A DNA stretch of 64,000 nucleotides from JAEZPW01 sp035629075 (GCA_035629075.1 DASPIK010000010.1:62001-126000), one strand, 5' to 3'; positions 52,201 through 60,443 are shown, counted from the stretch's first letter. Made by a program: numbers and translations. The notes: generated from the letters alone by a model not told the origin.

Positions 52201-53425
52201 TGATCTCACTTTCCGCAGCTTGGATCTGATTAGTAGCTTCGGTCTGATTGCCAGCGTCACGATATTGCTCGGATAAATTGAGCCTTAGCTGAATGGGATA
52301 GAGGATGCCTTCGGGGACGCTCTCGGGCATGTTGGCCAACGCTAGGTTATACTCCCGGATCGCGTCTTCCGTGCGCCGCTGAGTCCGCGCGATGTCGGCC
52401 CGGATTGCGTGCAGGCGGTAGTGCTTAGAGTCGATTGCTTCCGCTCTCTGCAGGTACTTCTCGGCTTCGGGGACATCCGCAACCCGGGTAAGTGCGCCGG
52501 CAGCTCCCAACTGCATCGTTATGTTTGTCGGAGCGGCGTTTGCGGCCTTCACGTAAGTATCAGCCGATTCCTTCTTCATCCCGGAAACTTCGTACGTATA
52601 GCCAAGCTCCGCGAGAAGTTCCGGCGTCTTATTTGGTACCTGTTTCAGGGTTTCGATCGCATTTGCGTAATCGCGCTCTTCGCGGTAGTAGTTGGCTACA
52701 GCCCGAAAAACGTCCGCATTTCCTGGAGCACGCCGCTTGGCACGTTCAAGCATGCCCTTCGCCAGGTCCGGGCGCTTCATTTTCATGTACGTTTGCGCGA
52801 GCAGAACCTCGGCGTGAGAGTTCGGTTGCTGATTTTCAGCACGCTCCAGCAAACTAGAGGCACGTTCGTAGTCGCCCGATTGCAGGAACAACTCACCTGC
52901 CATCATCAAGTCATTGGTGCGCCGGGGGTTTGCGGCGATGACCTGCAGCAACAGCCTTTTTGCTTCGTCAGCACGACCCATGCGCATGTAGGTCTGCGCG
53001 AGGCCCGACAGTCCTTCAACCGACCCGGGTTCCAGTTGAAGTCCGCGACGGTAAGCATCAACGGACGTCTTTGTGCGACCAGCCAACCGCGAACTGTAGC
53101 CAAGGAGGAACCACAGGCGACCATTCTGCGGAGCGGCTCTAGTACCTCGTTGAGCAAAGTCGGCGGCTGCTGCGTAGTTGCCCCGGGCCAGCGCGTCTTC
53201 CGCGGCGCGACCGAAACGTCCCACTTCGATGCTGCTACCCCAGCCGAATCCTCCGGAGCCTGGAGCCGCAGTCGCCTTACTGCCCGACTTGGAGCCTGGC
53301 TGAGCAGGCTGTTGTGCCTGCGCAGGCGCCTGCCCACCGTTGATCTCAAACTCCTGAGCAGCCGCACTCAGCGCAGCTGTGAGACAGACGCCACAAAGTG
53401 TTACTTGTCGAAGAAACTTTTTCAC
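49208..53425 (-). CDS. Large TPR protein with C-terminal outer-membrane beta-barrel
   Basis: 1405 residues. Signal segment KKFLRQVTLCGVCLTAALSA then AAQ. Residues about 60-960 are TPR units (for example YAAAADFAQRGTRAAPQNGR; YTQAIQLDPNMVEAYINRGY). The last 330 or so form amphipathic strands (NSLGNWLTVRGSLIHESGPF; STYFGFQRKFSKNFKLTVLG) and end RPIVRLTLF, a C-terminal Phe as in barrel proteins. The order TPR then barrel is that of BcsC, PgaA and PelB polysaccharide exporters. GTG 53425 is my start: the frame to 53647 runs through direct-repeat spacer. First gene of the leftward unit. Confidence 0.88.
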   Translation of the reverse strand: MKKFLRQVTLCGVCLTAALSAAAQEFEINGGQAPAQAQQPAQPGSKSGSKATAAPGSGGFGWGSSIEVGRFGRAAEDALARGNYAAAADFAQRGTRAAPQNGRLWFLLGYSSRLAGRTKTSVDAYRRGLQLEPGSVEGLSGLAQTYMRMGRADEAKRLLLQVIAANPRRTNDLMMAGELFLQSGDYERASSLLERAENQQPNSHAEVLLAQTYMKMKRPDLAKGMLERAKRRAPGNADVFRAVANYYREERDYANAIETLKQVPNKTPELLAELGYTYEVSGMKKESADTYVKAANAAPTNITMQLGAAGALTRVADVPEAEKYLQRAEAIDSKHYRLHAIRADIARTQRRTEDAIREYNLALANMPESVPEGILYPIQLRLNLSEQYRDAGNQTEATNQIQAAESEIKKFQIEGPARAEFLRLRASIEAAANNFNAAENDLKEARRIDPSNLNITIQYAAMLWRMKRGDDARRLYAEALSQDPRNRYALESLGYLARENGDNKTAEEFFLKLQQAYPNDYVAYVALGDLYTDEQQFDKAQANYERGYMFAPANPLIIAGGANAAIEAYQIPLAGKWLERAKGEVAESPLVLVERERYLFHTGNFLESARVGERAIKALPSNRDANVYLAYNYYNLGRFDEALRLVREKALVLPREPNFPLLAGHIQKQTQLLSGAVDDYTQAIQLDPNMVEAYINRGYVLNDLQNAEQAAEDFNHVLKLQPKNGVAHLGLAFSYLELRKGKLALEHADEAQKLIGESGSTHLARATAYRQMRLLAEAEAEYRAALKYAPDDLSLHLSLADTLYHLRRYQDSLSALNSALRLSPDDAFIYAQMAHAHAQLGRRNETLRYVRAAEQQEPDSSGILLATGDALLALGEEQAAMDRFARALDAPDANRVDARLQIAKLFAQQGKWDDARQQISLAFAESRIGEASPVTADNLIQAANLFLGMHDFDLSERHFEMARAAGAADQVVAIGLANAYLAKGETQSAETQLTSLGNQAELVSDYDYNMAMANMYRQRHEDLRALTMFARANELSGQDDTASRNLQEMAGEEGIRVSQKVSLASELQVAPIFEDSTIYITDARLFGNPLPPPRSSIETRWTNLYRVHQDGVPTISGYFQLRNARGDISIPATGRIAERNTYDYAFNGALNPVLRVGGNSFQFNTGLQATLRRDRSSPLDMNQNLFRQFVYMTSNSLGNWLTVRGSLIHESGPFTEQDLHSREFVGNIEFTVGRPWGKNALITGYSGRDLRFSGTGRIAAGPFALSREFFTTSTYFGFQRKFSKNFKLTVLGEYLRTWRVQEQDWSNAQMMRPAADFEYRVNKRWTVNGTFSWSRGQGFHSYDNVQSGVLISYVKPLRRLLNDGNGALPIEYPLRFSFGLQQETFYNFAGRGQAMFRPIVRLTLF

Positions 53426-53804
53426 TGACGGACTCGTGCGCTGTATGACGTTTCGCGAGTTGTAGTCGCAAGCGCGTTTCCAAGTGGGAGAGATGCAATT
53501 CCGCAGAAATTCGGCAGTCTCGAGATTCTCACGTTTTCTTTGTTGCTCGTTTGCGGTATCGAGATTCTCACCGTGGGCATCGTATGTCACTGTGCCGCGC
53601 CGCGCCGTGCCAGTTCCGGGAGATTTGGTGCGCATGCGCAAAAGCAAACCACCTCGCCCGATTGGGAATCCAAACTGCTGTCGTGCCTACCGCCCCAGCA
53701 GCGCAAGACTTGGTAAAGCGCGCCAAACGGGGACCCGGAACTCCCGCTCGGGATCGTGAGTTGCGCAAAGCCGTTCCACGGGGGCTCGGAATCGGAGGAT
53801 CACT
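53426..53804. promoter_or_regulatory. Divergent regulatory region of the polysaccharide locus, with 13-bp direct repeat
   Basis: About 380 nt between the two divergent units. TCGAGATTCTCAC occurs at 53520-53532 and again at 53559-53571, 39 nt apart; a palindromic TGCGCATGCGCA lies at 53630-53641. These could be operator sites for one regulator of both units, or a short repeat family. Confidence 0.4.
53794..53798 (+). promoter_or_regulatory. Ribosome binding site fixing a TTG start
   Basis: GGAGG six bases upstream of TTG 53805. The nearest in-frame ATG is over 25 codons further, inside the first membrane segment. Confidence 0.7.
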
Positions 53805-55592
53805 TTGAGCGTCATCGGCTCTCCAAGCCAAGCTTACGGATACGCCGCAACGTCGCCGCCGGCACAATCTGGTCGGTCAATTCCTTTGGCGGCAATCATG
53901 CTGCTCGCAATTGCCGTGCACCTGCCGCTGCTCCTGATGCAGTTGCCGAACGGCTCTTACGACGCTTACTTCCATCAGTTCTTTGCCGCACACTACGCGC
54001 AGCACTGGTTCAACCCGTGGAATGAAAAGTGGTTCACCGGGTTCTCTCAAACCACATATCCACCGTTGCAGCACCAGTGGATGGCGCTGTTCGCTAAACT
54101 CGGCCTGAGCTTGCCCTTGGCTTATGCGATCGTTCAGGGTATCGCGATCATTCTTTTGCCCGTCGGCATGTACCGGTTTGCGAAACTCTGGGTTGGAGAA
54201 CGCGCAGCAAGCTATGCGGCGTTAGGCAGCGTGCTGCTCGGATCGCTTTCGTTCCTGGTGTACCAATCAGGTCAGCTTTCGACCACCATGGCGGCACCTC
54301 TTTACCTCAACGCGCTGCCATACTTCTACGAGTGGTCCAGGAATGGAAAGGGTAGAGCCCTAATCAAGGGTGCGGTGCTCTGCCTGGCCGCCGCCGCTGC
54401 TCACCACGTTACCCTGCTATTTGGAGCTGTGCTGTTCGCTTTGCCAGTGCTGTGGCTGGCAGTAATGGATCGGAGGGAGGACGGCAGTTCCTCGTTCGCA
54501 GTGGTTTTGCGAGCAGTTGGGTTCGGGGTCGTCACTGCCGTGGGCATCGCGATCGTTCTTGCTCCTTATTTCCTCTCTCTGCTCGAGAACCCGATCAAGC
54601 AGATGCCCATTCCGCACGCGAGCCGCAACAACTTCCTAGTGTCTCCCGAGTGGGGCGTGAACTTCTGGGTGGTTCCGTTCGGCACCATGATTCTTGCGTT
54701 GCCTTGGGTGTTCTGGAAAGGTGCCGCGGATCGACGGTTGCGGCCGCTGTTCTTCGGTTTCTGGTTAACGTTCCTCTTCGGGCTTGGCGGGACCACGCCG
54801 GTCCCACGGTGGTTGCTTGGTCGAGCGTTCGACGTACTCACGTTCGAGCGCTTCAACTTCTGGGCTACGCTGCTGGCGCTGCCGATAGTCGCGTTGCTTG
54901 CGGTGAAGATCGTGGACCGTTTTGACCGCAAAGGTGCCGTCGCGTTGTTTGTGCTTGCAGTGGTGTCGTGCGGCGTTGCGCTCGGGTGGCTGAACTGGCA
55001 CCCGTACAACATCGGCCAACTTGATGTTCAGCCTGTAATCGACTTTCTGAACCGCGATGGCCACGATCGCTTCCGCTACCTGACGCTAGGCTTTGGCAGC
55101 CAGATGTCGAAGGTGGGCATTTATGCGAACGCCAGCAGTGTTGACGGTGAGTACAACTCGGCCCGTCTCTTGCCAGAGATGACCAAGTATGGCTCGGCGC
55201 AGTTGTCGAGCTCCAAGTATTACGGCGCAAACGGCATGGAGTCGCTGCGGGCTGTGCTGAAGCACGCGAACCAGTACGGACTAAAGTACATATTCGTGCG
55301 CGACCGCTACTATGAGCCCCTGCTTGCGTTCGCCGGATGGCGTCCCGTCGAGCAGTACAACAACGGGATCATTACGCTGTGGACGAAAGAAGATGTGCCA
55401 CCGGCACGTCCGATGGCGTTCGGACAGAAGCCTCCCGCGTGGCAAGGCGTGCTGTGGGGCATATTGCCGATCGGGTCCAGCATCTTGGCTATCCTCGTGA
55501 TCCTGTTGTTGCCAGAGAGGCGTCGTATCGCGGAACACCTTGAGTTCCCGGCAACTGCGAGCGGCCAGATCTATGCGCGGGAGGCGAAGTAA
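53805..55592 (+). CDS. Polytopic GT-C-like membrane protein
   Basis: 595 residues, about ten membrane helices then a 150-residue periplasmic domain and a final helix (LWGILPIGSSILAILVILLL). The first loop, LPNGSYDAYFHQFFAAHYAQ followed by HWFNPWNEKWFTGF, has an Asp and aromatic residues placed as in GT-C glycosyltransferases and the PTPS-related membrane family. It could be the sugar polymerase or a ligase of the adjacent pathway, which is inference. Starts at TTG 53805 with GGAGG. It heads a four-gene rightward operon; the next gene begins after 2 nt. Confidence 0.75.
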   Translation: MSVIGSPSQAYGYAATSPPAQSGRSIPLAAIMLLAIAVHLPLLLMQLPNGSYDAYFHQFFAAHYAQHWFNPWNEKWFTGFSQTTYPPLQHQWMALFAKLGLSLPLAYAIVQGIAIILLPVGMYRFAKLWVGERAASYAALGSVLLGSLSFLVYQSGQLSTTMAAPLYLNALPYFYEWSRNGKGRALIKGAVLCLAAAAAHHVTLLFGAVLFALPVLWLAVMDRREDGSSSFAVVLRAVGFGVVTAVGIAIVLAPYFLSLLENPIKQMPIPHASRNNFLVSPEWGVNFWVVPFGTMILALPWVFWKGAADRRLRPLFFGFWLTFLFGLGGTTPVPRWLLGRAFDVLTFERFNFWATLLALPIVALLAVKIVDRFDRKGAVALFVLAVVSCGVALGWLNWHPYNIGQLDVQPVIDFLNRDGHDRFRYLTLGFGSQMSKVGIYANASSVDGEYNSARLLPEMTKYGSAQLSSSKYYGANGMESLRAVLKHANQYGLKYIFVRDRYYEPLLAFAGWRPVEQYNNGIITLWTKEDVPPARPMAFGQKPPAWQGVLWGILPIGSSILAILVILLLPERRRIAEHLEFPATASGQIYAREAK

Positions 55593-55594
55593 CG

Positions 55595-56686
55595 ATGAAG
55601 CGCGTACTGCCTATCGTCGTCATCGTACTCACGGTTGTCTTCGTCGCGGTCGGCACCATGCGGATGAGTCAGTCTCGCCCCAATACTCCTGAAGGTGCCG
55701 TTCACTCGCTCTTCGATCATGCCAAGGCGCGTGACTGGGCGGGAGCGTTTCGCTTCGTGGCGAACTCGAAGGATGTGAACCGTAGCGACTTCGAAAGCGA
55801 ACTCGCCGGACGCAACGGCAGCCTGCGCACGTACTCGTCGCTCGATAAAGTGGACACGGCCGTTCTGCACCACAACGCGAATGAAGCACTCGTTCGCACA
55901 GCGCTTTCCTACTCCAGCGCCGTCGGCCCGCTCAGGGACTCGCGCGATCTAAAGGTGGTCCGCGAAGGCGCGGAGTGGAAAGTCGTGTGGCCCGTGCAGA
56001 GGCAGCCGAAAGTTCCGCCGCAGGTGATTCCGGTGAACTATCTCCGGTGGGACGTCGTGGCTCGCGGCGAAAACGAAGATTGGGGCGCTCAGAACGTCGA
56101 TGCTCCGAAAGTGCGAATTACGTCCATGAACGCGGTCGAGAAAGATGGCGGCACAGTGATCATGGGCGAGATCGTCAACGAGGATACGGTTCCCGGCTTT
56201 GTGACGGTTAATGCGTCGCTGGTTGGAACAGACGGCTCGGTGATCGGAGAAGAAACCAGCTTCGACAAGATGTCGCACACTCTGCTCCCGAAAGAGATAT
56301 CTCCATTTCGCATCGACTTTCCTGGGATCCAGTTGAAGAACGTGAAGAGCGTGCGGATGCAGCCGAACTCGATGCTGGTGAGTGCATCGGCCGATCCGAC
56401 CATCGGCGTGTTGCATCAGCAACTCGTGACTGACGGTGCGAAGAAAGTGTTGCGCGGCGAGTTGATCAACCAGAGCGGGCAGACGGTGAACATTCCCCAC
56501 GTGCTCGCGACGTACTACGACAACAACGGCAAGGTGATCTGGGTGAACGACGCGTACGTTGACAAAGCGCTGTTGCCGATGACACCGCAGCCCTTCGAGA
56601 TTGCCGTTCGGCAAGACGTTGCGCCCAACGTGCAGAGCTACCGAGTCACGGTCAACCATTACAGCATCGCGAGGCCTGGACAATAG
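55595..56686 (+). CDS. Membrane-anchored protein with FxLYD-like beta domains
   Basis: 363 residues. One N-terminal helix (VLPIVVIVLTVVFVAVGTM) anchors or exports it. Residues about 30-130 look NTF2-like (NTPEGAVHSLFDHAKARDWA). Two beta-sandwich units of the FxLYD kind follow (GTVIMGEIVNEDTVPGFVTV; KVLRGELINQSGQTVNIPHV). Function unknown; it is tightly linked to the GT-C-like gene (2-nt gap) and the following gene (2-nt gap), so it is probably part of the same envelope complex. Confidence 0.75.
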   Translation: MKRVLPIVVIVLTVVFVAVGTMRMSQSRPNTPEGAVHSLFDHAKARDWAGAFRFVANSKDVNRSDFESELAGRNGSLRTYSSLDKVDTAVLHHNANEALVRTALSYSSAVGPLRDSRDLKVVREGAEWKVVWPVQRQPKVPPQVIPVNYLRWDVVARGENEDWGAQNVDAPKVRITSMNAVEKDGGTVIMGEIVNEDTVPGFVTVNASLVGTDGSVIGEETSFDKMSHTLLPKEISPFRIDFPGIQLKNVKSVRMQPNSMLVSASADPTIGVLHQQLVTDGAKKVLRGELINQSGQTVNIPHVLATYYDNNGKVIWVNDAYVDKALLPMTPQPFEIAVRQDVAPNVQSYRVTVNHYSIARPGQ

Positions 56687-56688
56687 CC

Positions 56689-57552
56689 ATGAGGACTAGA
56701 AGTGTTGTGCTCATGCTGGCCGCGCTCGCGCTCTCCGCTGCACACGTGCGGGCGGCGGAAATCAGCGTCCCAAAGCAAGTGGTCGCAGGAAAAGACCTGA
56801 GCGTCAGAACCGGCGGCAGTGGAGAAGCCACGCTGATACTGGCCGGTCCGAGCCATGTGTCGCGGCATCAGGTACGACTGGGCGAGCAGTTCATGTTAAA
56901 GGGTGAGGAACTACGCCGCGCTGGGCGCTACATCGTGGTGCTTGAAGGCGGCGACGCTTCGGCGGCGTTCTTCGTGACCGCTGACGCTCCCTCTAATGTG
57001 GCGTTCCTCGCGCAGCCTTCGCGCGTGCCGGCGGCCCGGCCAGACGCGGTGAGCGGTACCGCGTTCGTGATGGATCGGTACGACAACCTCGTCACGGCGC
57101 CGACTCCAGTGAAGTTTGAACTGGCTGTCCCGGGAACCGCGGCTGAAACGCGAACGACGACTTCCAAAGACGGTGTTGCCTGGGTACGCATGCCTTCGGG
57201 CAGGCGTGAAGGCCCGGCTCAGTTCACAGCGGCCATCGGAAACGTTGTCGCTACCAAGCGCGTCGTGCAGCAGGTCGCGACCGAGCCGTGCAATCTGCGC
57301 ATGAGGGCAAAGCCGTCGAAGAACGGCATCCTCGTGGAGACCGATCCGATTCGCGACTGTTCAGGAAATGCCGTTCCCGATGGCACGATCGTGACGTTTA
57401 CGCAGGTTGACGGGAACGGGAAGAGCACTGTTGATGCGCGAATCAAGCGGGGCGTCGCACGCGCCGAACTTCCGCCCGCCGAACGCGCGACAATCTCAGT
57501 CGCATCGGGCGTAGTAGTTGGCAACGAAATTCGGTGGGGAGGTGGGCGATGA
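56689..57552 (+). CDS. Exported protein with Ig-like domains
   Basis: 287 residues. Signal peptide MRTRSVVLMLAALALSAAHVRA. Two beta domains: AEISVPKQVVAGKDLSVRTG to about residue 100, and an invasin/Big1-like pair (SGTAFVMDRYDNLVTAPTPV; GNAVPDGTIVTFTQVDGNGK). No enzyme motif. Its stop codon overlaps the next start in ATGA, so translation is coupled. Third gene of the rightward operon. Confidence 0.72.
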   Translation: MRTRSVVLMLAALALSAAHVRAAEISVPKQVVAGKDLSVRTGGSGEATLILAGPSHVSRHQVRLGEQFMLKGEELRRAGRYIVVLEGGDASAAFFVTADAPSNVAFLAQPSRVPAARPDAVSGTAFVMDRYDNLVTAPTPVKFELAVPGTAAETRTTTSKDGVAWVRMPSGRREGPAQFTAAIGNVVATKRVVQQVATEPCNLRMRAKPSKNGILVETDPIRDCSGNAVPDGTIVTFTQVDGNGKSTVDARIKRGVARAELPPAERATISVASGVVVGNEIRWGGGR

Positions 57553-58097
57553 AGCGGCTGCCTGCTGGAACTCTGCGATTCGCTCTCCTGTTGCTGGTGT
57601 TGACAGCCTTGGCAGCATGGATGTTCTCGCTATCGAACAACGCTCTCGCCGCGAACGATAACGATTCGCGGGTCCAGTTGAACGTCGCGGGTGTCGGTCC
57701 GCGACAGATTGAAGACACGACGGAGCAGGCGATCGTCCGCGACTATGGCAGGGCGTGGGAAGCCATGACGGCCGCGCGCGAACAGAATCGCCCCGACTTG
57801 CTCGCGGGCATGTTCGTTGGCTACGCAATAGACGAAATCACGCAGGCAATTGAGTCGCAGAAACGTGAGAACACTCGCGCACGCTGGGTCGATCGCGGAC
57901 ACAAGTTGCAGGCCGTCTTCTACTCGCAGGAAGGTTCGGCGCTGCAGTTGCGCGATACCGCCCAGGTCGAGATTCAGGTGCTCGACGGCAATTCAGTTGT
58001 TCACACGGAAAACGCCACCATCAACTACCTTGTCCTGATGACGCCTGCGGCGGATCGCTGGCAGGTGCGGATGCTTCAAGCGGTGCCCAGCTTCTAG
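57549..58097 (+). CDS. Exported or membrane-anchored hypothetical protein
   Basis: 182 residues. N-terminal helix LRFALLLLVLTALAAWMFSL, then a soluble domain (RDYGRAWEAMTAAREQNRPD; GHKLQAVFYSQEGSALQLRD; ENATINYLVLMTPAADRWQV) with the look of NTF2-like or IMS-type domains that carry DxW-type endings. No catalytic residue recognised. Coupled to the preceding gene by a 4-nt overlap; last gene of the operon. Confidence 0.7.
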   Translation: MKRLPAGTLRFALLLLVLTALAAWMFSLSNNALAANDNDSRVQLNVAGVGPRQIEDTTEQAIVRDYGRAWEAMTAAREQNRPDLLAGMFVGYAIDEITQAIESQKRENTRARWVDRGHKLQAVFYSQEGSALQLRDTAQVEIQVLDGNSVVHTENATINYLVLMTPAADRWQVRMLQAVPSF

Positions 58098-58101
58098 CTT
58101 G

Positions 58102-58119
58102 AGTGCGGCACCGCGCACT
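58102..58119. terminator. Short bidirectional hairpin between convergent genes
   Basis: AGTGCG (58102-58107) / CGCACT (58114-58119) in the 20-nt gap between stops at 58097 and 58118. There is no U tract, so termination here is uncertain. Confidence 0.3.
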
Positions 58120-58762
58120 AAGCCCCAGGCTCCGAGTGAGGAGCATCGACACGTTTTGATTCCGGCGAGTCCTTTTCGCGCAGCCAGATCGACAACACCA
58201 CCATCGCGAGGACAGCGAGAAACTCGCTCTGCCAGTTCTGGAACGACTCAAACCAGAACTGCGCAGTTACGAAGTAGCCGAGCAGGCTCACTCCCGGTTG
58301 TCCATGTTCCGCCTGCTCCTGGTTGTACTCCCGAACCCCACCGATTCCGTGCACAACGAAGGAGATCAGGAAGAGCGCAAGAAATGTAAGCGAGAGCGAA
58401 TGCTCATAGAACTTAAGCGCCCATCCTCCACGTCGAACTAGGCCGGGTTGCAGCTCCTCCGGAGTGGTCGTCTCCTCTTCGGAGTCGGGCGACTTGGACT
58501 CTGCCGACCCTTTCTGGATCAGAAAACCAGTCAGAAGTACGTAGGCGAACATCTGCAGAAACTCGCTTTCCCAGTTCTCCGCTGTGGCTTCCCAAAACGC
58601 TCCCGAGCGGAGATACTCTGCATACGTTACCGGCGCTCGTCCATGTTGCTGCTGGTCATTGTTGTATTTGTAAGTGCCCACCGCACTCTGGGCTGCCCAA
58701 AAGGCGATGAAGAAGAACACCAGAACGAGGGAGAGCCCGTTATCACGCAGAAAGTTCCGCAT
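58118..58762 (-). CDS. DUF6766-like membrane protein
   Basis: 214 residues with four membrane helices arranged as two similar halves: LSLVLVFFFIAFWAAQSAVG then ENWESEFLQMFAYVLLTGFL, and LTFLALFLISFVVHGIGGVR then QNWQSEFLAVLAMVVLSIWL. The repeated NWxSEFL and the YNxxQxxHG words are the DUF6766 pattern as I remember it. Function unknown. AAGGAA about eight bases before ATG 58762 chooses it over 58819. It lies 53 nt after the HEAT protein gene. Confidence 0.75.
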   Translation of the reverse strand: MRNFLRDNGLSLVLVFFFIAFWAAQSAVGTYKYNNDQQQHGRAPVTYAEYLRSGAFWEATAENWESEFLQMFAYVLLTGFLIQKGSAESKSPDSEEETTTPEELQPGLVRRGGWALKFYEHSLSLTFLALFLISFVVHGIGGVREYNQEQAEHGQPGVSLLGYFVTAQFWFESFQNWQSEFLAVLAMVVLSIWLREKDSPESKRVDAPHSEPGA

Positions 58763-58815
58763 TGGCAAGTTCCTTAGCCCGAACTGATGCGGAGCTTGCA
58801 ACGAGAGTTGGGCAC

Positions 58816-59820
58816 TCATCGCTGGTTCGGTGGCGTTCTCTTGGGTTTTCGCTCTGCCTGCGAGAGTCGAATGATCGTAGCGGCGGCAGTGAAGCGTACC
58901 TCGTCTTTGTCATCGGAAAGAGCAGGGGCGATCTTGGGCAGCACCGATCCATCGCCTCGGTGAGCGAGGGCGTCGAGCGCGGCAGCCCGTACAATCCAGC
59001 TATCGTCGGTGGTCGCGGCCTCCACTAGTGCCTCGCGCGAACGCGGGTCCGGATCTTGTGCCAGCACCTTCGCGGCTGCGGCGCGGACCGGTGAAGAGTC
59101 GTCCTTCGTGAGGACCTTGAAAGCACGATAGCCGATGCCAGCAAACGGGATGTAGCCGATCCCCTGTTCGAACCCGAACAGCGCCATCTTTTTCGGGTCC
59201 TTCAGCATCTCCTGTTGCTCTTCCAGCAGACCCTGGCCTGATTTCATCTTGCCGGTCAGCACCGCGTAGTACACCCGGTATGCATCACGGTCGCCCAGCA
59301 TGCGTAATGAGCTTGCTGCGGCAAGCACAACCTCAGAATCCTTATCGTTGAGTGCCCGGCGCAACCTGGCCCTGGACGTCTTGGCTCCCATTTTTCCAAG
59401 CGCCGCCGCTGCCGCTGCACGCACCTCCGCTTCTTTGTCGGAAAGCGCGCGCTCGGCTGTTCTGCGGGATCGCGTGTCGCGAGGGATAAGGCCCAGTACG
59501 CGAACGGCGGCGGCACGCTGGTCCTTGTTTTCGTCTCTCGCGCCAGCCCGCAAGATATTCCACGCCCGCGGTACCAAGCCGCGACCATGCTGCACTTCGG
59601 CACGGTCCGTCGGTGCCGATGCAGCACCGGGAGCAGGTGTCGGCTGCGGCTCCTGAGTGGTTTGCTTTGGAGGAGAACTCTGTTGCGTTGTGTTCGGGTT
59701 CGATGGACTCTGCTCGGGGGGCGTGATTGGCTGTTGTGCCCAGGCGGAAGTTGCCGCAAGCACTACCCCGAGGAAGCACAGACGCAAGTTGGGTCGCACT
59801 AGTGCTTGGGTGAAATGCAT
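58816..59820 (-). CDS. Exported HEAT-repeat protein
   Basis: 334 residues. Signal segment LRLCFLGVVLAATSAWAQ, Pro/Gln/Thr/Ser-rich linker to about residue 75, then HEAT-type helical repeats (AAAVRVLGLIPRDTRSRRTA; AAAAALGKMGAKTSRARLRR; AAALDALAHRGDGSVLPKIA). A non-repeat insert (FGFEQGIGYIPFAGIGYRAF) sits in the middle. It is a probable periplasmic protein-binding scaffold. GGAG seven bases before the ATG. Confidence 0.82.
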   Translation of the reverse strand: MHFTQALVRPNLRLCFLGVVLAATSAWAQQPITPPEQSPSNPNTTQQSSPPKQTTQEPQPTPAPGAASAPTDRAEVQHGRGLVPRAWNILRAGARDENKDQRAAAVRVLGLIPRDTRSRRTAERALSDKEAEVRAAAAAALGKMGAKTSRARLRRALNDKDSEVVLAAASSLRMLGDRDAYRVYYAVLTGKMKSGQGLLEEQQEMLKDPKKMALFGFEQGIGYIPFAGIGYRAFKVLTKDDSSPVRAAAAKVLAQDPDPRSREALVEAATTDDSWIVRAAALDALAHRGDGSVLPKIAPALSDDKDEVRFTAAATIIRLSQAERKPKRTPPNQR

Positions 59821-60053
59821 GGATGGTCTCCAATGTTAGTTTCGGGCCAACTACTATGACGCGATGAGAAGGTGAGAAGTTGAGGTTGTCTCTGGTGGCT
59901 TGCTGGTGACTGAGAAAAGGAAATCCGCAGGGTGCGCGGTTCGCGCGGAAATAGGCCAGTCCTTAATCCAGCACACCTGGCACGGAAGTGGCACGGCATC
60001 AGGTGTGGCACTACTCAGGTCGCAACTGAAACGCACCCTTTACCGCTTTGATG

Positions 60054-60443
60054 TCACTCCGAGATGCCCACCAGCGTGAATGGCCTCGTAGTCTTGTCCG
60101 GGAGGAGGAACTCGTAATCGCGGAAGAATTCGAACTGCGATTTCTGTTCTTCCCTGACGACTCTCGCTTTGTAAGTGCCCAGGACGAGCAGTCCTTTGTT
60201 GGAGCCGCCATTGGCGCGGTAGCTGCCGCCGGCGAGTTCGTATTTCTTTCCATCGATGACGACACTCAGGCGTTGCGGGCCTAAGCACGCTGAATCTCCC
60301 CCCAATGCTCGGCCGCAGAGCGGTTCAAGGCGGGAGGATACTATGCGCACGTCAATGGTGTAGTCGGCTGGGTTGGGGGTATCCAGGGCGGCGAAAACGA
60401 AGGTGGGCAACAGCACCAGGACAACGCACAAAACGTTCTTCAT
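60054..60443 (-). CDS. Small exported hypothetical protein
   Basis: 129 residues. Signal peptide MKNVLCVVLVLLPTFVFA; mature part LDTPNPADYTIDVRIVSSRL, a Cys-containing loop (EPLCGRALGGDSACLG), then RLSVVIDGKKYELAGGSYRA and a C-terminal beta end FLLPDKTTRPFTLVG. AGGAG five bases before ATG 60443 fixes the start; the frame open to 60656 is spacer. Similar small proteins occur in Acidobacteria from memory. Function unknown. Confidence 0.68.
   Translation of the reverse strand: MKNVLCVVLVLLPTFVFAALDTPNPADYTIDVRIVSSRLEPLCGRALGGDSACLGPQRLSVVIDGKKYELAGGSYRANGGSNKGLLVLGTYKARVVREEQKSQFEFFRDYEFLLPDKTTRPFTLVGISE

Noticed and set aside
53426..53647. N-terminal extension of the TPR/barrel protein
   Set aside because: It is encoded by direct-repeat spacer and would bury the signal segment about 75 residues in.
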